48,843 bases of DNA from Acidimicrobiia bacterium (GTDB lineage Bacteria; Actinomycetota; Acidimicrobiia; IMCC26256; PALSA-555): NCBI GenBank assembly GCA_009694295.1, contig SHVJ01000005.1:1-48843 (forward strand), read 5' to 3'. The position numbers were made by a program, and so were the translations under genes. This document shows positions 17,206 through 24,874 of this stretch, in pieces. Each line of letters starts with the position of its first letter. Positions within the stretch are counted from its first letter, which is position 1. The notes under the pieces were generated by a model that worked only from the letters and a program-made list of their open reading frames with translations, was not told where the DNA came from and made no database searches.

Positions 17206-17392
17206 CCCACCGGTTTGCGGGTCGCTGCCCGCCGGCGCGGCGCCGGAGGCGCTCGCCAGGGAGCGAACGGTCGACTCGATCCAAAGCGCAGGACCGCAGG
17301 AGCTCGCCCAGTGAGCGACCGAAGAAAGTGGGTGCGGACCGTGCACCCTTCGTCGACTCGGGGCCACCGCGGAACGGTTTCCCGACGCAGCT

Positions 17393-17494
17393 CAGGTCAG
17401 GCTTGCCTGCGGCACACAGAACCGTCCGCTGAGAGCTGCTTCCTTCCGGACCTGACTCGGTTCGCGGGATCCCGTTGCGCAGGACCCGACCCTC
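17393..17494 (-). ncRNA. ffs: Signal recognition particle RNA (4.5S type)
   Basis: The minus strand holds the universal SRP domain IV core: GTCAGGTCCGGAAGGAAGCA lies at about 17436-17455. Flanking arms pair: CCTGCG with CGCAGG, and GGTC near 17491 with GACC near 17395, which sets the ends at roughly 17393 and 17494, about 100 nt, a small SRP RNA without an Alu domain. It lies between dnaX and tRNA-Ser/tadA. In the rest of 17206-17647 I see nothing except a possible -10 for the tRNA. Confidence 0.9.
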
Positions 17495-17631
17495 AACGCC
17501 ACGCTGGGACCGATCATGCGGCGGCCCGAACCTCGGAAGGGGATTCAGCCCCCCATACGTGGATTTGGGGTGCAGGGCACCACGAGCTCCCCACCTAGCA
17601 CGGTCCGCGCTGCGAGCGTATCCGGGCCACG

Positions 17632-17637
17632 TACGAT
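17632..17637 (+). promoter_or_regulatory. Possible -10 (TACGAT) of tRNA-Ser(GGA)
   Basis: TACGAT lies 10 bases before the mature tRNA 5' end. No convincing -35 is visible. The second tRNA-Ser has TACAAT at 18278-18283 in nearly the same position. Confidence 0.4.
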
Positions 17638-17647
17638 CGCCGTCCCG

Positions 17648-17735
17648 GGAGGGATGCGAGAGCGGCCGAATCGGCACGCTTGGAAAGCGTGTGTGGGGCA
17701 ACTCACCGTGGGTTCGAATCCCACTCCCTCCGCCA
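17648..17735 (+). tRNA. tRNA-Ser (anticodon GGA)
   Basis: The acceptor stem GGAGGGA pairs with TCCCTCC (17725-17731); the discriminator is G and CCA is encoded at 17733-17735. The anticodon stem CACGC/GCGTG encloses TTGGAAA, giving anticodon GGA. The long variable arm and the TTCGAAT T-loop fit a class II serine tRNA of 88 bases. Confidence 0.95.
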
Positions 17736-17750
17736 ATGCTCCCTCAGGCA

Positions 17751-18221
17751 ATGAACCCGAACCAGCGAGAGCACCTCATGGGCATCGCGCTCGAGGAGGC
17801 TCGAGCCGCGCTCGCACATGACGACGTGCCTGTGGGCGCGGTTGTTGTTGACGCTGATGGTGTGGTGCTTGCTCATCGACACAACGAGCGCGAGGCGCTC
17901 TCGGATCCGACCGCTCATGCTGAGGTACTGGCACTTCGGGATGCCGCTGCTGCTCGGGGCACGTGGCGGCTGGACGGGTGCTCACTCATTGTCACGTTGG
18001 AGCCGTGTCCGATGTGCGCGGGGGCTGCTGTTGCCGCCCGACTCGACGCAGTGATCTTCGGCGCCGCCGATCCCAAGGCCGGCGCGATGGGTTCGCTCTA
18101 CAACCTCGGTGCTGACCCTCGGCTCAACCACGAGCTCGGGGTGGTGGGTGGCGTGCGTGGCGAAGAGTGCGCCGAGCTCCTCAGCACCTTCTTCGCCACG
18201 CGTCGCACCGCTCGGGACTAA
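17751..18221 (+). CDS. tadA: tRNA-specific adenosine deaminase
   Basis: It converts A34 to inosine in tRNA-Arg(ACG). The 156 residues contain the zinc and proton-relay motif HAEVLAL and the PCPMCAGA cysteine pair. The downstream FGAADPKAGAMGSLYNL matches the TadA substrate loop. I chose ATG 17751; an ATG at 17736 would begin directly after the tRNA CCA and is less likely. It lies between two tRNA-Ser genes. Near dnaX/recR this grouping is also seen in other actinobacteria. Confidence 0.92.
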   Translation: MNPNQREHLMGIALEEARAALAHDDVPVGAVVVDADGVVLAHRHNEREALSDPTAHAEVLALRDAAAARGTWRLDGCSLIVTLEPCPMCAGAAVAARLDAVIFGAADPKAGAMGSLYNLGADPRLNHELGVVGGVRGEECAELLSTFFATRRTARD

Positions 18222-18292
18222 CCCCAGAAGACAACACGGCGCGCAGATCACATCGGGGATCTCGGCAAGCAACCCCGTACAATCAGCCGTTG

Positions 18293-18380
18293 GGAGGGGT
18301 GCGAGAGCGGCCGAATCGGATGGTCTCGAAAACCATTGTGGCGCAAGTCACCGTGGGTTCAAATCCCACCCCCTCCGCCA
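18293..18380 (+). tRNA. tRNA-Ser (anticodon CGA)
   Basis: The acceptor GGAGGGG pairs with CCCCTCC (18370-18376), with G73 and encoded CCA at 18378-18380. The anticodon stem ATGGT/ACCAT encloses CTCGAAA, anticodon CGA. The class II variable arm is present. TACAAT at 18278-18283 is a likely -10. Confidence 0.95.
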
Positions 18381-18409
18381 AGAACCCCGGGTTCGCCCGG
18401 GGTTCTTTC
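18381..18409 (+). terminator. Rho-independent terminator after tRNA-Ser(CGA)
   Basis: AGAACCCCGGG (18381-18391), TTCG loop, CCCGGGGTTCT (18396-18406), then TTT. The 11-bp perfect stem with a UUCG tetraloop starts on the base after the tRNA CCA. Three short similar blocks (cgcgct a.aga) follow up to the metF stop. Confidence 0.85.
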
Positions 18410-18456
18410 GCGCCCGCGCTAGAGACCTGCGCTCGCGCTAAAGATCAGCGCCCGCG

Positions 18457-19311
18457 CTACAGACCCAGGTTCGTGTGGATCTCTCGGGTCGCGTTGGAGC
18501 GATTAAGTGTGTAGAAGTGGAGGCCAGGCGCGCCCCCGTCGAGGAGCTCGCGGCAGAGCTTCGTCGCCTCGTCGATGCCGATCTTGCGCACCGCGTCGGG
18601 GTCGTCCTGCACCGCATGGAACTTCGCCATGAACCACTCGGGGAACTCGGAGCCCTGCATCTCCGCCATTCGCTTGGTGCCGGCGATGCTGAGCACCGGC
18701 ATGATCCCCGGGATCACAGGCTTGTCGACGCCGAGCGCGCGCAACGAGCTGATGAGATTGAAGTAGTGCGCGGCGTCGAAGAAGAACTGCGTGATCGCGA
18801 AGTCGGCCTCGGCGAGCTTCTCTGCCGTGTGGCGACGGTCGCTCTCGAGGTCGGGTGATTGCGGATGCGGCTCGGGGTGCGCCGCCACGCCCACGCAGAA
18901 GTCGCCGATCTCGCGGATCAACCGCACGAGGTCGATCGCGTAGTCGAGGTCGCCGGGCGGCAGGTCGAGGTCCTTCGGCGGATCACCACGGAGCGCGAGC
19001 AGGTTCTCGATCCCGGCTTCCTGGTAGCGCTCGATGATGTCGACGAGCTCGGAGCGGGAGTGCGCAGCGCACGTGATGTGAGCCATCGCGGTCATCGACG
19101 TCTCACGATCGATGCGCGTCACGATCTCGTGGGTGCGCTCCCGGGTTGAACCGCCGGCACCGTACGTGACCGACACGTACGACGGCGAGAGTGGTTCCAG
19201 GTCGACGAGGGTCTGCTCGAGCACAAGCATCGCCTCGTCGGTGCGCGGCGGCCCGAACTCGAAGGAGATCGTCCGCTCGCCGTTCGCGAGGATGTCACTG
19301 ATCTTGGTCAT
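18457..19311 (-). CDS. metF: 5,10-methylenetetrahydrofolate reductase
   Basis: It reduces methylene-THF to methyl-THF for methionine synthesis, using FAD. The 284 residues show the family's N-terminal Glu in SFEFGPPRTDEA, the YVSVTYGAGGSTRE motif, the LLALRGDPP motif, AAHPEPHPQSPDL, ITQFFFDAAHYF and the closing GLHFYTLNRS. The length is normal. No SAM or cobalamin riboswitch is visible in the ~80 bases between this gene and the divergent DUF2505 gene. Confidence 0.94.
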   Translation of the reverse strand: MTKISDILANGERTISFEFGPPRTDEAMLVLEQTLVDLEPLSPSYVSVTYGAGGSTRERTHEIVTRIDRETSMTAMAHITCAAHSRSELVDIIERYQEAGIENLLALRGDPPKDLDLPPGDLDYAIDLVRLIREIGDFCVGVAAHPEPHPQSPDLESDRRHTAEKLAEADFAITQFFFDAAHYFNLISSLRALGVDKPVIPGIMPVLSIAGTKRMAEMQGSEFPEWFMAKFHAVQDDPDAVRKIGIDEATKLCRELLDGGAPGLHFYTLNRSNATREIHTNLGL

Positions 19312-19390
19312 AGGTGATTGGCCATGTGACGATCAAGCGTACGCGACACTCATCTCCGGTGACCGCTCGAATCTCGTAGCCTCGCCAACC

Positions 19391-19882
19391 GTGCAGTTCA
19401 CGATCGAACAGGCCCTCAGCGGCTCTCCGCGTGCAGTCGAAGACGTACTGCTCGATCCCGCATTCGTAACGGCCCGGGCCGCACTTCCGAAGCTCAGCGA
19501 TCCTGAGTTGCTCGAGTGGACTCGCGACGGCGACCACGCGCACCAGCGCATCCGCTTCCGGTTCACTGAGCACATATCCGGGGCCGTGGCCGCAGTCGTT
19601 GACCCGGAGCGACTCACCTGGGTCGACGACGCGACCTTCGACCTGGCGGCGCACATCGCCGAGCACCGGATCGTTCCTGATCACTACGCCGATCGGCTGG
19701 CCAGCAGCTACCGCGCCACGATCACTGCCGACGGCGCCATCTCGCGTCGGGTGCTCACAGGTTCGGTCAAGGTCCGCATGCCATTGGTAGGCGGCAAGGT
19801 CGAGCGAGTGATCGTGTCCGGCCTGACCGAGTACGCCGAAGCCGAGGCAACCCTCATCAACGAATGGCTCGCCCGCGGCTGA
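19391..19882 (+). CDS. DUF2505 family protein
   Basis: The 163-residue protein starts VQFTIEQALSGSPRAVEDVL and has a START/SRPBCC-like pattern of strands with GSVKVRMPLVGGKVERVI, which is the DUF2505 signature. Proteins of this fold bind small hydrophobic ligands, but no function is known for this family. GTG 19391 lies 8 bases after TAGCCT (19377-19382), a leaderless layout, and no ribosome site is seen. Confidence 0.78.
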   Translation: MQFTIEQALSGSPRAVEDVLLDPAFVTARAALPKLSDPELLEWTRDGDHAHQRIRFRFTEHISGAVAAVVDPERLTWVDDATFDLAAHIAEHRIVPDHYADRLASSYRATITADGAISRRVLTGSVKVRMPLVGGKVERVIVSGLTEYAEAEATLINEWLARG

Positions 19883-19888
19883 TCGCCG

Positions 19889-22135
19889 TTACGCCTGATT
19901 CCGCCATCCGTGGAAACGACGGAGGCGGAGTGAGTTCGTGACGACGAACACCGACGAGAAGCCCATTGCGCCCGCGGCGATGATCGGGTTGAGCAACCCG
20001 ACGGCCGCGAGTGGGATGGCCGCGACGTTGTATGCGAACGCCCAGAACAAGTTGCCCTTGATCGTGGTGAGCGTGCGACGCGCGAGCGCGATCGCGTCGG
20101 CTGCAGCTCGAAGATCCCCAGACACGAGGGTCAGATCGCTCGCTTCGATCGCGACGTCGGTGCCCGTCCCGATAGCGATCCCGAGATCGGCTTGCGCAAG
20201 CGCGGGCGCGTCGTTGACGCCATCGCCGACGACCGCGACACGGCGTCCGTCGCGTTGCAGGGCCGCCACGACGTCGACCTTCTGACTGGGCAGAACCCCG
20301 GCGACAACACGGTCGATGCCGACGATCGTGGCCACCGCCTCCGCAGTCTCCCGTCGATCACCGGTGACCATCACGGTCTCGAGCCCGAGCTCGTGCAGAG
20401 CGGTGATCGCAGCGGCGGAAGACGCCTTGAGCGTGTCGGCAACAATGAACACGCCGCGCGCTTCAACCCGTCCCGCATCATCGGGCCACGATGCGTAAAC
20501 CAACGTCTGCCCGTCGACGTCGGCCGCCGCGGCAGCGGCTTCCAGGTCGGGTGACACCTCGCCGATGAATCCGGCCCGGCCCACGCGTACCTCGACGCCG
20601 TCGACACGACCGAGCGTGCCCTCGCCCGGGTGGTTCTCGAAGCCATCGGGCGCGGCGATCTCGACGCCCCGCTCGCGTGCGCCGGTGGCGATCGCCGCGG
20701 CGATCGGATGCTCGGAAGCGTCCTCAACGGAACCGGCGCGTCGGAGCAAGGTGGTTACGTCGACACCGGGAGCCGGCACGACGTCGGCGAGGCGCATGCG
20801 GCCCTCGGTGATCGTGCCGGTCTTGTCGAGCACGACCACGTCGACCGACTGAGTAGCTTCAAGCACCTCGGCCCCGCGGATCACGATGCCTAGCTGTGCC
20901 GCACGACCCGTCCCCACCATGATCGCGGTGGGTGTTGCGAGCCCGAGCGCGCACGGGCAGGCGATGATGAGCACCGCTACCGCCGCGGTGAACGCACGGT
21001 TCTCGTCGCCGGTCGCGGCGAGCCACACGACCAGCGTGGCGGCGGCGATCACGAGCACGACCGGCACGAAGACCGCCGAGATCCGATCAGCGAGTCGCTG
21101 GACCCGCGCCTTCGATCCTTGCGCGGCCTCAACCAGACGCGCGATCTGAGCGAGCGCGGTGTCACTCCCGACCTTCGTGGCCTCGACCACCAGACGTCCG
21201 GACGCGTTGATCGTGGCGCCGAACACCTCGTCGCCGATGTTCACGTCGACCGGGACGGGCTCGCCGGTGAGCATCGACACGTCGATCGCAGAGGAGCCAT
21301 CGACGACGCGGCCGTCGGTCGCGATCTTCTCGCCCGGACGAACGACGAAGCGGTCCCCCACTTGCAGGCTGGCGATCGGGATCTCATCACCGTTCTCGAG
21401 GCGCGCCGTCTTGGCGCCGAGCTCGAGCAGTGCGCGCAACGCGTGACTCGAGCTCCGACGCGCGCGGGCTTCGAAGAAGCGGCCGAGGAGCAGCAGCGAG
21501 ACGATGACGGACGCGGTCTCGAAGTACACGTTGGCCTCGTCGCTCGAACCGGATCCCAATCTCACGAAGAGCGACCCGAAGTCCATACCCATCTTCCCGG
21601 CATCGAGGAACACGAGTGCGATCACCGACCACGTGTATGCCGCCAGGGTTCCGAGCGTGACGAGTGTGTCCATCGTGGTGGCGCCGTGCTTGAGGTTGAC
21701 GAACGTGGCGCGGTGGAAAGGCAACGCGGCCCAGAGGATCACGGGGGTGGAGAGCACGAACGCGAGCCACGCCCAACGATCGAACTGGAGGGGCGGCACC
21801 ATCGAGATCGCGAGCACCGGGATCGTGAGCGCGATCGCGACGACGAGCCGCGGGCGCAGATCGCGCAGCTCAACCGTTTCGGCGTCTTCGGCGTCGGGCT
21901 CGGCGATCGCGTAGCCGAGCGACTCGACGGTTGTCGCAAGGTCGTCCTCAGTCGCCGCGCCAGGGTCGTAGACGACGGTGGCGCGCCGCGTGCCGAAGTT
22001 CACCGATACCTCGGTCACTCCCGGTCGCGAGGCCAGCGCCTTCTCGATGCGAGCTGCGCACGAAGCGCACGTCATCCCTTCGATCGGGAGTTCGCGGCGT
22101 TCGAGTGGATGGGCGTCGACGTCAAGTGGTGCCAC
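19889..22135 (-). CDS. copA: Copper-exporting P-type ATPase
   Basis: It pumps Cu(I) out of the cytoplasm. The 748 residues include an N-terminal metal-binding domain with GMTCASC at about residue 20, the membrane metal site IACPCALGL near 393, the phosphorylation site [11 protein letters not shown] near 433, the [11 protein letters not shown] motif, [13 protein letters not shown] and [17 protein letters not shown] near 640. The last helices carry [10 protein letters not shown] and [16 protein letters not shown], which fit Cu(I) ATPases. Start GTG 22135 has AGGA upstream. It is divergent from csoR across the CsoR box, so copper induction is likely. Confidence 0.93.
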   Translation of the reverse strand: MAPLDVDAHPLERRELPIEGMTCASCAARIEKALASRPGVTEVSVNFGTRRATVVYDPGAATEDDLATTVESLGYAIAEPDAEDAETVELRDLRPRLVVAIALTIPVLAISMVPPLQFDRWAWLAFVLSTPVILWAALPFHRATFVNLKHGATTMDTLVTLGTLAAYTWSVIALVFLDAGKMGMDFGSLFVRLGSGSSDEANVYFETASVIVSLLLLGRFFEARARRSSSHALRALLELGAKTARLENGDEIPIASLQVGDRFVVRPGEKIATDGRVVDGSSAIDVSMLTGEPVPVDVNIGDEVFGATINASGRLVVEATKVGSDTALAQIARLVEAAQGSKARVQRLADRISAVFVPVVLVIAAATLVVWLAATGDENRAFTAAVAVLIIACPCALGLATPTAIMVGTGRAAQLGIVIRGAEVLEATQSVDVVVLDKTGTITEGRMRLADVVPAPGVDVTTLLRRAGSVEDASEHPIAAAIATGARERGVEIAAPDGFENHPGEGTLGRVDGVEVRVGRAGFIGEVSPDLEAAAAAADVDGQTLVYASWPDDAGRVEARGVFIVADTLKASSAAAITALHELGLETVMVTGDRRETAEAVATIVGIDRVVAGVLPSQKVDVVAALQRDGRRVAVVGDGVNDAPALAQADLGIAIGTGTDVAIEASDLTLVSGDLRAAADAIALARRTLTTIKGNLFWAFAYNVAAIPLAAVGLLNPIIAAGAMGFSSVFVVTNSLRLRRFHGWRNQA

Positions 22136-22165
22136 GGCGGATCCTTTCCTGATCTCTCGCGATGG

Positions 22166-22183
22166 TATACCCTGGGGGGGTAT
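22166..22183. promoter_or_regulatory. CsoR operator overlapping the csoR promoter and start codon
   Basis: TATACCC (22166-22172) and GGGTAT (22178-22183) form an inverted repeat around a G-rich centre, as in known CsoR boxes. TACCCT (22168-22173) lies 8 bases before the csoR ATG at 22182 and can serve as a -10, so a bound repressor would block it directly. It is 30 bases from the copA GTG. Confidence 0.75.
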
Positions 22184-22523
22184 GTCGACAACCCCGGAAG
22201 CCACGAAGACCAGCCCCACCAAGACCAGCCCCACCAAGACCAGGCGGGGCTACTCCCTCAACAAGGACGATTACCGCGCGCGTCTCCGTCGCATCGAAGG
22301 TCAGGTGCGCGGACTCCAACGCATGATCGACGCCGACGAGTACTGCATCGACGTGCTCACGCAGATCGCGGCCGTGAGCAAGGCGCTCCAGAACGTGGGG
22401 CTCGGGTTGCTCGACGAGCACCTGCGCCACTGCGTGCTCGAAGCCGCGCAGTCGAGCCGCGCCGAAGGCGACGCCAAGGTGCACGAAGCGGTACAGGCGG
22501 TCGACCGCCTCCTGCGCGTCTAG
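22182..22523 (+). CDS. csoR: CsoR-family copper-sensing repressor
   Basis: It represses copper-efflux genes until Cu(I) binds. The 113 residues have the all-helical family core [18 protein letters not shown], with the copper ligands Cys in [10 protein letters not shown] and His and Cys in [10 protein letters not shown]. The N-terminus has a duplicated 15-base segment giving two TSPTK units, then RRGYS. The ATG lies inside the operator. It ends 22 bases before the convergent DUF4328 gene. Confidence 0.92.
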   Translation: MSTTPEATKTSPTKTSPTKTRRGYSLNKDDYRARLRRIEGQVRGLQRMIDADEYCIDVLTQIAAVSKALQNVGLGLLDEHLRHCVLEAAQSSRAEGDAKVHEAVQAVDRLLRV

Positions 22524-22545
22524 GTCGCGCGGTTAGGTCGCGCGT

Positions 22546-23310
22546 TTAGGTCGGTGGTGGCGGCGGAAGCTGCTGCGCCCACTGCTCGTTCTGGACGCGC
22601 AAGCACTCGTCCTGACGTTGCGACAAGCGGCGAACCACGAGGAGCGCAAGCACGGACGCGCCGACCGAGAGCACCGCGCTGACGACCCCAAACCTGAGGT
22701 TCGACTGCAGCTTCGAGAGCGTGTTCACGAGATTCTCGTTCCCACCCCCGGCGAACGAGAGCACCCCGCTCGACGCGATCCAGAGACCCCACCACCAGCC
22801 AACGAGGGGTGAGCGGTCCGCGATCTTCCAGCGCATGTCGCCGCGCGGAATGCTCGAGTCTGAACCGCGCCACAGGTCTTGCATCATCAACACGGGGATC
22901 ACGAGGTTGGCAATTGGAATCAACCAGCCTCCGATCGCCCAGCCGGGTCCGAAGCGCGGCCGCTCACGACCAAGTGCCTGATTGTTCTTTGCCGCGCGCC
23001 ACATCCAGATGATGACGAGCACTCCAGTCACCAGGACTGCGCCCCCGATGGTGATGACGACTCCCTGCACGATGTCGACGGCGTCGGCATCCTTGGTGAG
23101 CAACTCACGCGTGAACCCTTGATCATCGATATCCGCGAGGATGCTGAGGCGTCGGCCGATCACGGCGGCCGTCACCACGGCCAGGATCGCGTTGAACACG
23201 AAGAGTCCGGTGAGCACGGTGCTCAGCGAACGGATGTTGCGCCACCGTGGAGGCGCAAGCGTCGACGAGCCCGGCGCGGATGGCGGTCGAGGCGGTTCGT
23301 TCGTGGCCAT
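22546..23310 (-). CDS. DUF4328 membrane protein
   Basis: The 254-residue protein has a proline-rich start (NEPPRPPSAPGSS), about six hydrophobic helices and the family's central block MWRAAKNNQALGRERPRF followed by GPGWAIGGWLIPIANLVIP, then WRGSD and PLVGWWWGLW. It ends in a PPPPPT tail. The function is unknown. AAGGGCAGG precedes the ATG. The gene is convergent with csoR. Confidence 0.8.
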   Translation of the reverse strand: MATNEPPRPPSAPGSSTLAPPRWRNIRSLSTVLTGLFVFNAILAVVTAAVIGRRLSILADIDDQGFTRELLTKDADAVDIVQGVVITIGGAVLVTGVLVIIWMWRAAKNNQALGRERPRFGPGWAIGGWLIPIANLVIPVLMMQDLWRGSDSSIPRGDMRWKIADRSPLVGWWWGLWIASSGVLSFAGGGNENLVNTLSKLQSNLRFGVVSAVLSVGASVLALLVVRRLSQRQDECLRVQNEQWAQQLPPPPPT

Positions 23311-23392
23311 ACCTGCCCTTCGTGGTGTCGAGGTCCGAGCCTATGGGTCGGGCCGGTCCGGCGCGCGGGCCACTCTCGTAGACTCGCCGACC

Positions 23393-24526
23393 GTGCCGCC
23401 CGAGAAGTTCCAATGGAAACACCTCTACGAAGAGGTCGTGACGAGCGGCCTCTGCACCGGCTGCGCGGGCTGCGTGATCGCCTGCCCCCACGACGTGCTC
23501 GGGTACCGCGACGACGAAGGCATCTACAAGCCGTTCCAGATGGAGGAAGGCTTCGGGCCGACCGACTGCAGCCACGGCCAGAAGGGCTGCACCAGCTGCA
23601 CCCGGGCCTGCCCGCGCTTTCGCGACTGGGAAGTCGAGATCGACGAATTCATGTTCGGGCGCGCCCGCACAGTCGACGAGCCGTCGGGGGTGTGCAAGGA
23701 CATCGTGCTGGCCCGGGCGACGGATCCAATCCTGCAGGAAGTCGGGCAGGACGGCGGACTCGTGTCGGCCATCCTCTTGTACGCGCTCGAGCACGACATC
23801 ATCGACGCCGCGCTGGTCAGCTACCTCGAGGGCGACGGCTCCACGTGGAAGGCGATCCCGGGCGTCGCGCGCACGAAGGAAGACATCATCGCGACCGCCG
23901 GCAGCCGCTACACGTACTCAGCGAACACCATGGCGTACGCCGACGCCGTTGCGGGTGGCGCCGAGCGCATCGCACTCGTCGGGATGAGCTGTCAGAGCTC
24001 GGTCCCGCCGGTGATGAAGCAGCGGAAGGCCGGCAAGGTGGCACGCCGGCTGTCGCTGAACATCGGGTTGCTCTGCTCGAAGACGTTCGACGACGCGATC
24101 TTCGAAGAGCTCTTCGAGGCGAAGTACGGGTTGAAGAAGTCCGAGATGAAGAAGATGAACATCAAGGGCGTCTTCCAGATCTGGATGAAGAACGGCGACT
24201 ACCACGAGGTGCCGCTCAAGGAGTGTCACGCGTGGACGCGCGAAGGCTGCAACATGTGCCCCGACTTCGCAGCCGAGCACGCCGACATCTCCACTGGCGG
24301 CATCGGCGCGTTCAACGACTGGACGCTCACGATCGTGCGCACCGACGTCGGACGCGAGCTCATGGACGGTTTGGTGCGTGACGGCTGGATCGAGACCCGC
24401 CCCGGCGACGACGACCCCGGCGCCATCGAGCTGATGCACAAGCTCTCGAAGAAGTCGCGCAAGCGGTGGCCGGAGTTCGCGGTCGAGGCACCTCGTCGCA
24501 TCCCCGCGGCCACTCCCAAGGCCTGA
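23393..24526 (+). CDS. Coenzyme F420 hydrogenase/dehydrogenase beta-subunit family protein
   Basis: A predicted F420H2 oxidoreductase of the FrhB family. The 377 residues begin with two ferredoxin-like cysteine sets, CTGCAGCVIACP and CSHGQKGCTSCTRACP, enough for iron-sulphur clusters. The FrhB core follows (QEVGQDGGLVSAILLYALE, VGMSCQSS, NIGLLCSKTFDD, GCNMCPDFAAEHADIS). The partner and substrate are not evident. GTG 23393 lies 8 bases after TAGACT (23379-23384); the 23-base context is almost the same as at the DUF2505 start. Confidence 0.85.
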   Translation: MPPEKFQWKHLYEEVVTSGLCTGCAGCVIACPHDVLGYRDDEGIYKPFQMEEGFGPTDCSHGQKGCTSCTRACPRFRDWEVEIDEFMFGRARTVDEPSGVCKDIVLARATDPILQEVGQDGGLVSAILLYALEHDIIDAALVSYLEGDGSTWKAIPGVARTKEDIIATAGSRYTYSANTMAYADAVAGGAERIALVGMSCQSSVPPVMKQRKAGKVARRLSLNIGLLCSKTFDDAIFEELFEAKYGLKKSEMKKMNIKGVFQIWMKNGDYHEVPLKECHAWTREGCNMCPDFAAEHADISTGGIGAFNDWTLTIVRTDVGRELMDGLVRDGWIETRPGDDDPGAIELMHKLSKKSRKRWPEFAVEAPRRIPAATPKA

Positions 24527-24562
24527 CCGCGGTCCGCCGCGTTCAGTCCTGAGGACGTCGGC

Positions 24563-24871
24563 ATGAGGATCGTGGCGCTCGTGAGCGATCTCATGGACCG
24601 GTCGCGCATCTCCGCTGCTGCTGAGGGTGTGGTGTTCGTTGCCTCGGCGGATGGAGCGGTTGACGCCGATGTGGTGGTCGTGGATCTTGCGCGCTTCGCC
24701 GACTCGGTTGCTGCGGTGCGCGCCGCCGCACCCGCCGCTCGCGTCGTTGCGTACGGCGCGCACGTCGACGAAGCGCTCCTCGATCGAGCGCGCCAGGACG
24801 GCGCCGACCTCGTGCTCCCCCGCTCCCAGTTCTTCCGGGACCCCGGGGCTCATCTGGCGCCTGCGCCCTAG
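24563..24871 (+). CDS. Small receiver-like protein of unknown function
   Basis: The 102 residues alternate strands and helices like a response-regulator receiver: MRIVALVSDLMDRS, then ADVVVVDLARF, VVAYGAHVDEALLDRARQDG and ADLVLPRSQFF. The DVVVVDLA strand ends in an Asp where the phospho-acceptor lies, but the acidic pair near the N-terminus is reduced. It has GAGGA upstream and ends 3 bases before the next gene, so the two are probably co-translated. No family is recognised with confidence. Confidence 0.6.
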   Translation: MRIVALVSDLMDRSRISAAAEGVVFVASADGAVDADVVVVDLARFADSVAAVRAAAPAARVVAYGAHVDEALLDRARQDGADLVLPRSQFFRDPGAHLAPAP

Positions 24872-24874
24872 GGC

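Noticed and set aside
15570-17432. 620-codon plus-strand frame opposite dnaX
   Set aside because: Antisense shadow caused by high GC; it also runs through the SRP RNA gene.
18407-18456. Three short similar blocks after the tRNA terminator as a mobile-element end
   Set aside because: The repeats are short, imperfect and not linked to any transposase; probably chance GC-rich similarity.
19312-19390. Riboswitch before metF or DUF2505
   Set aside because: The gap is too short and shows none of the conserved cores of SAM, cobalamin or THF riboswitches.
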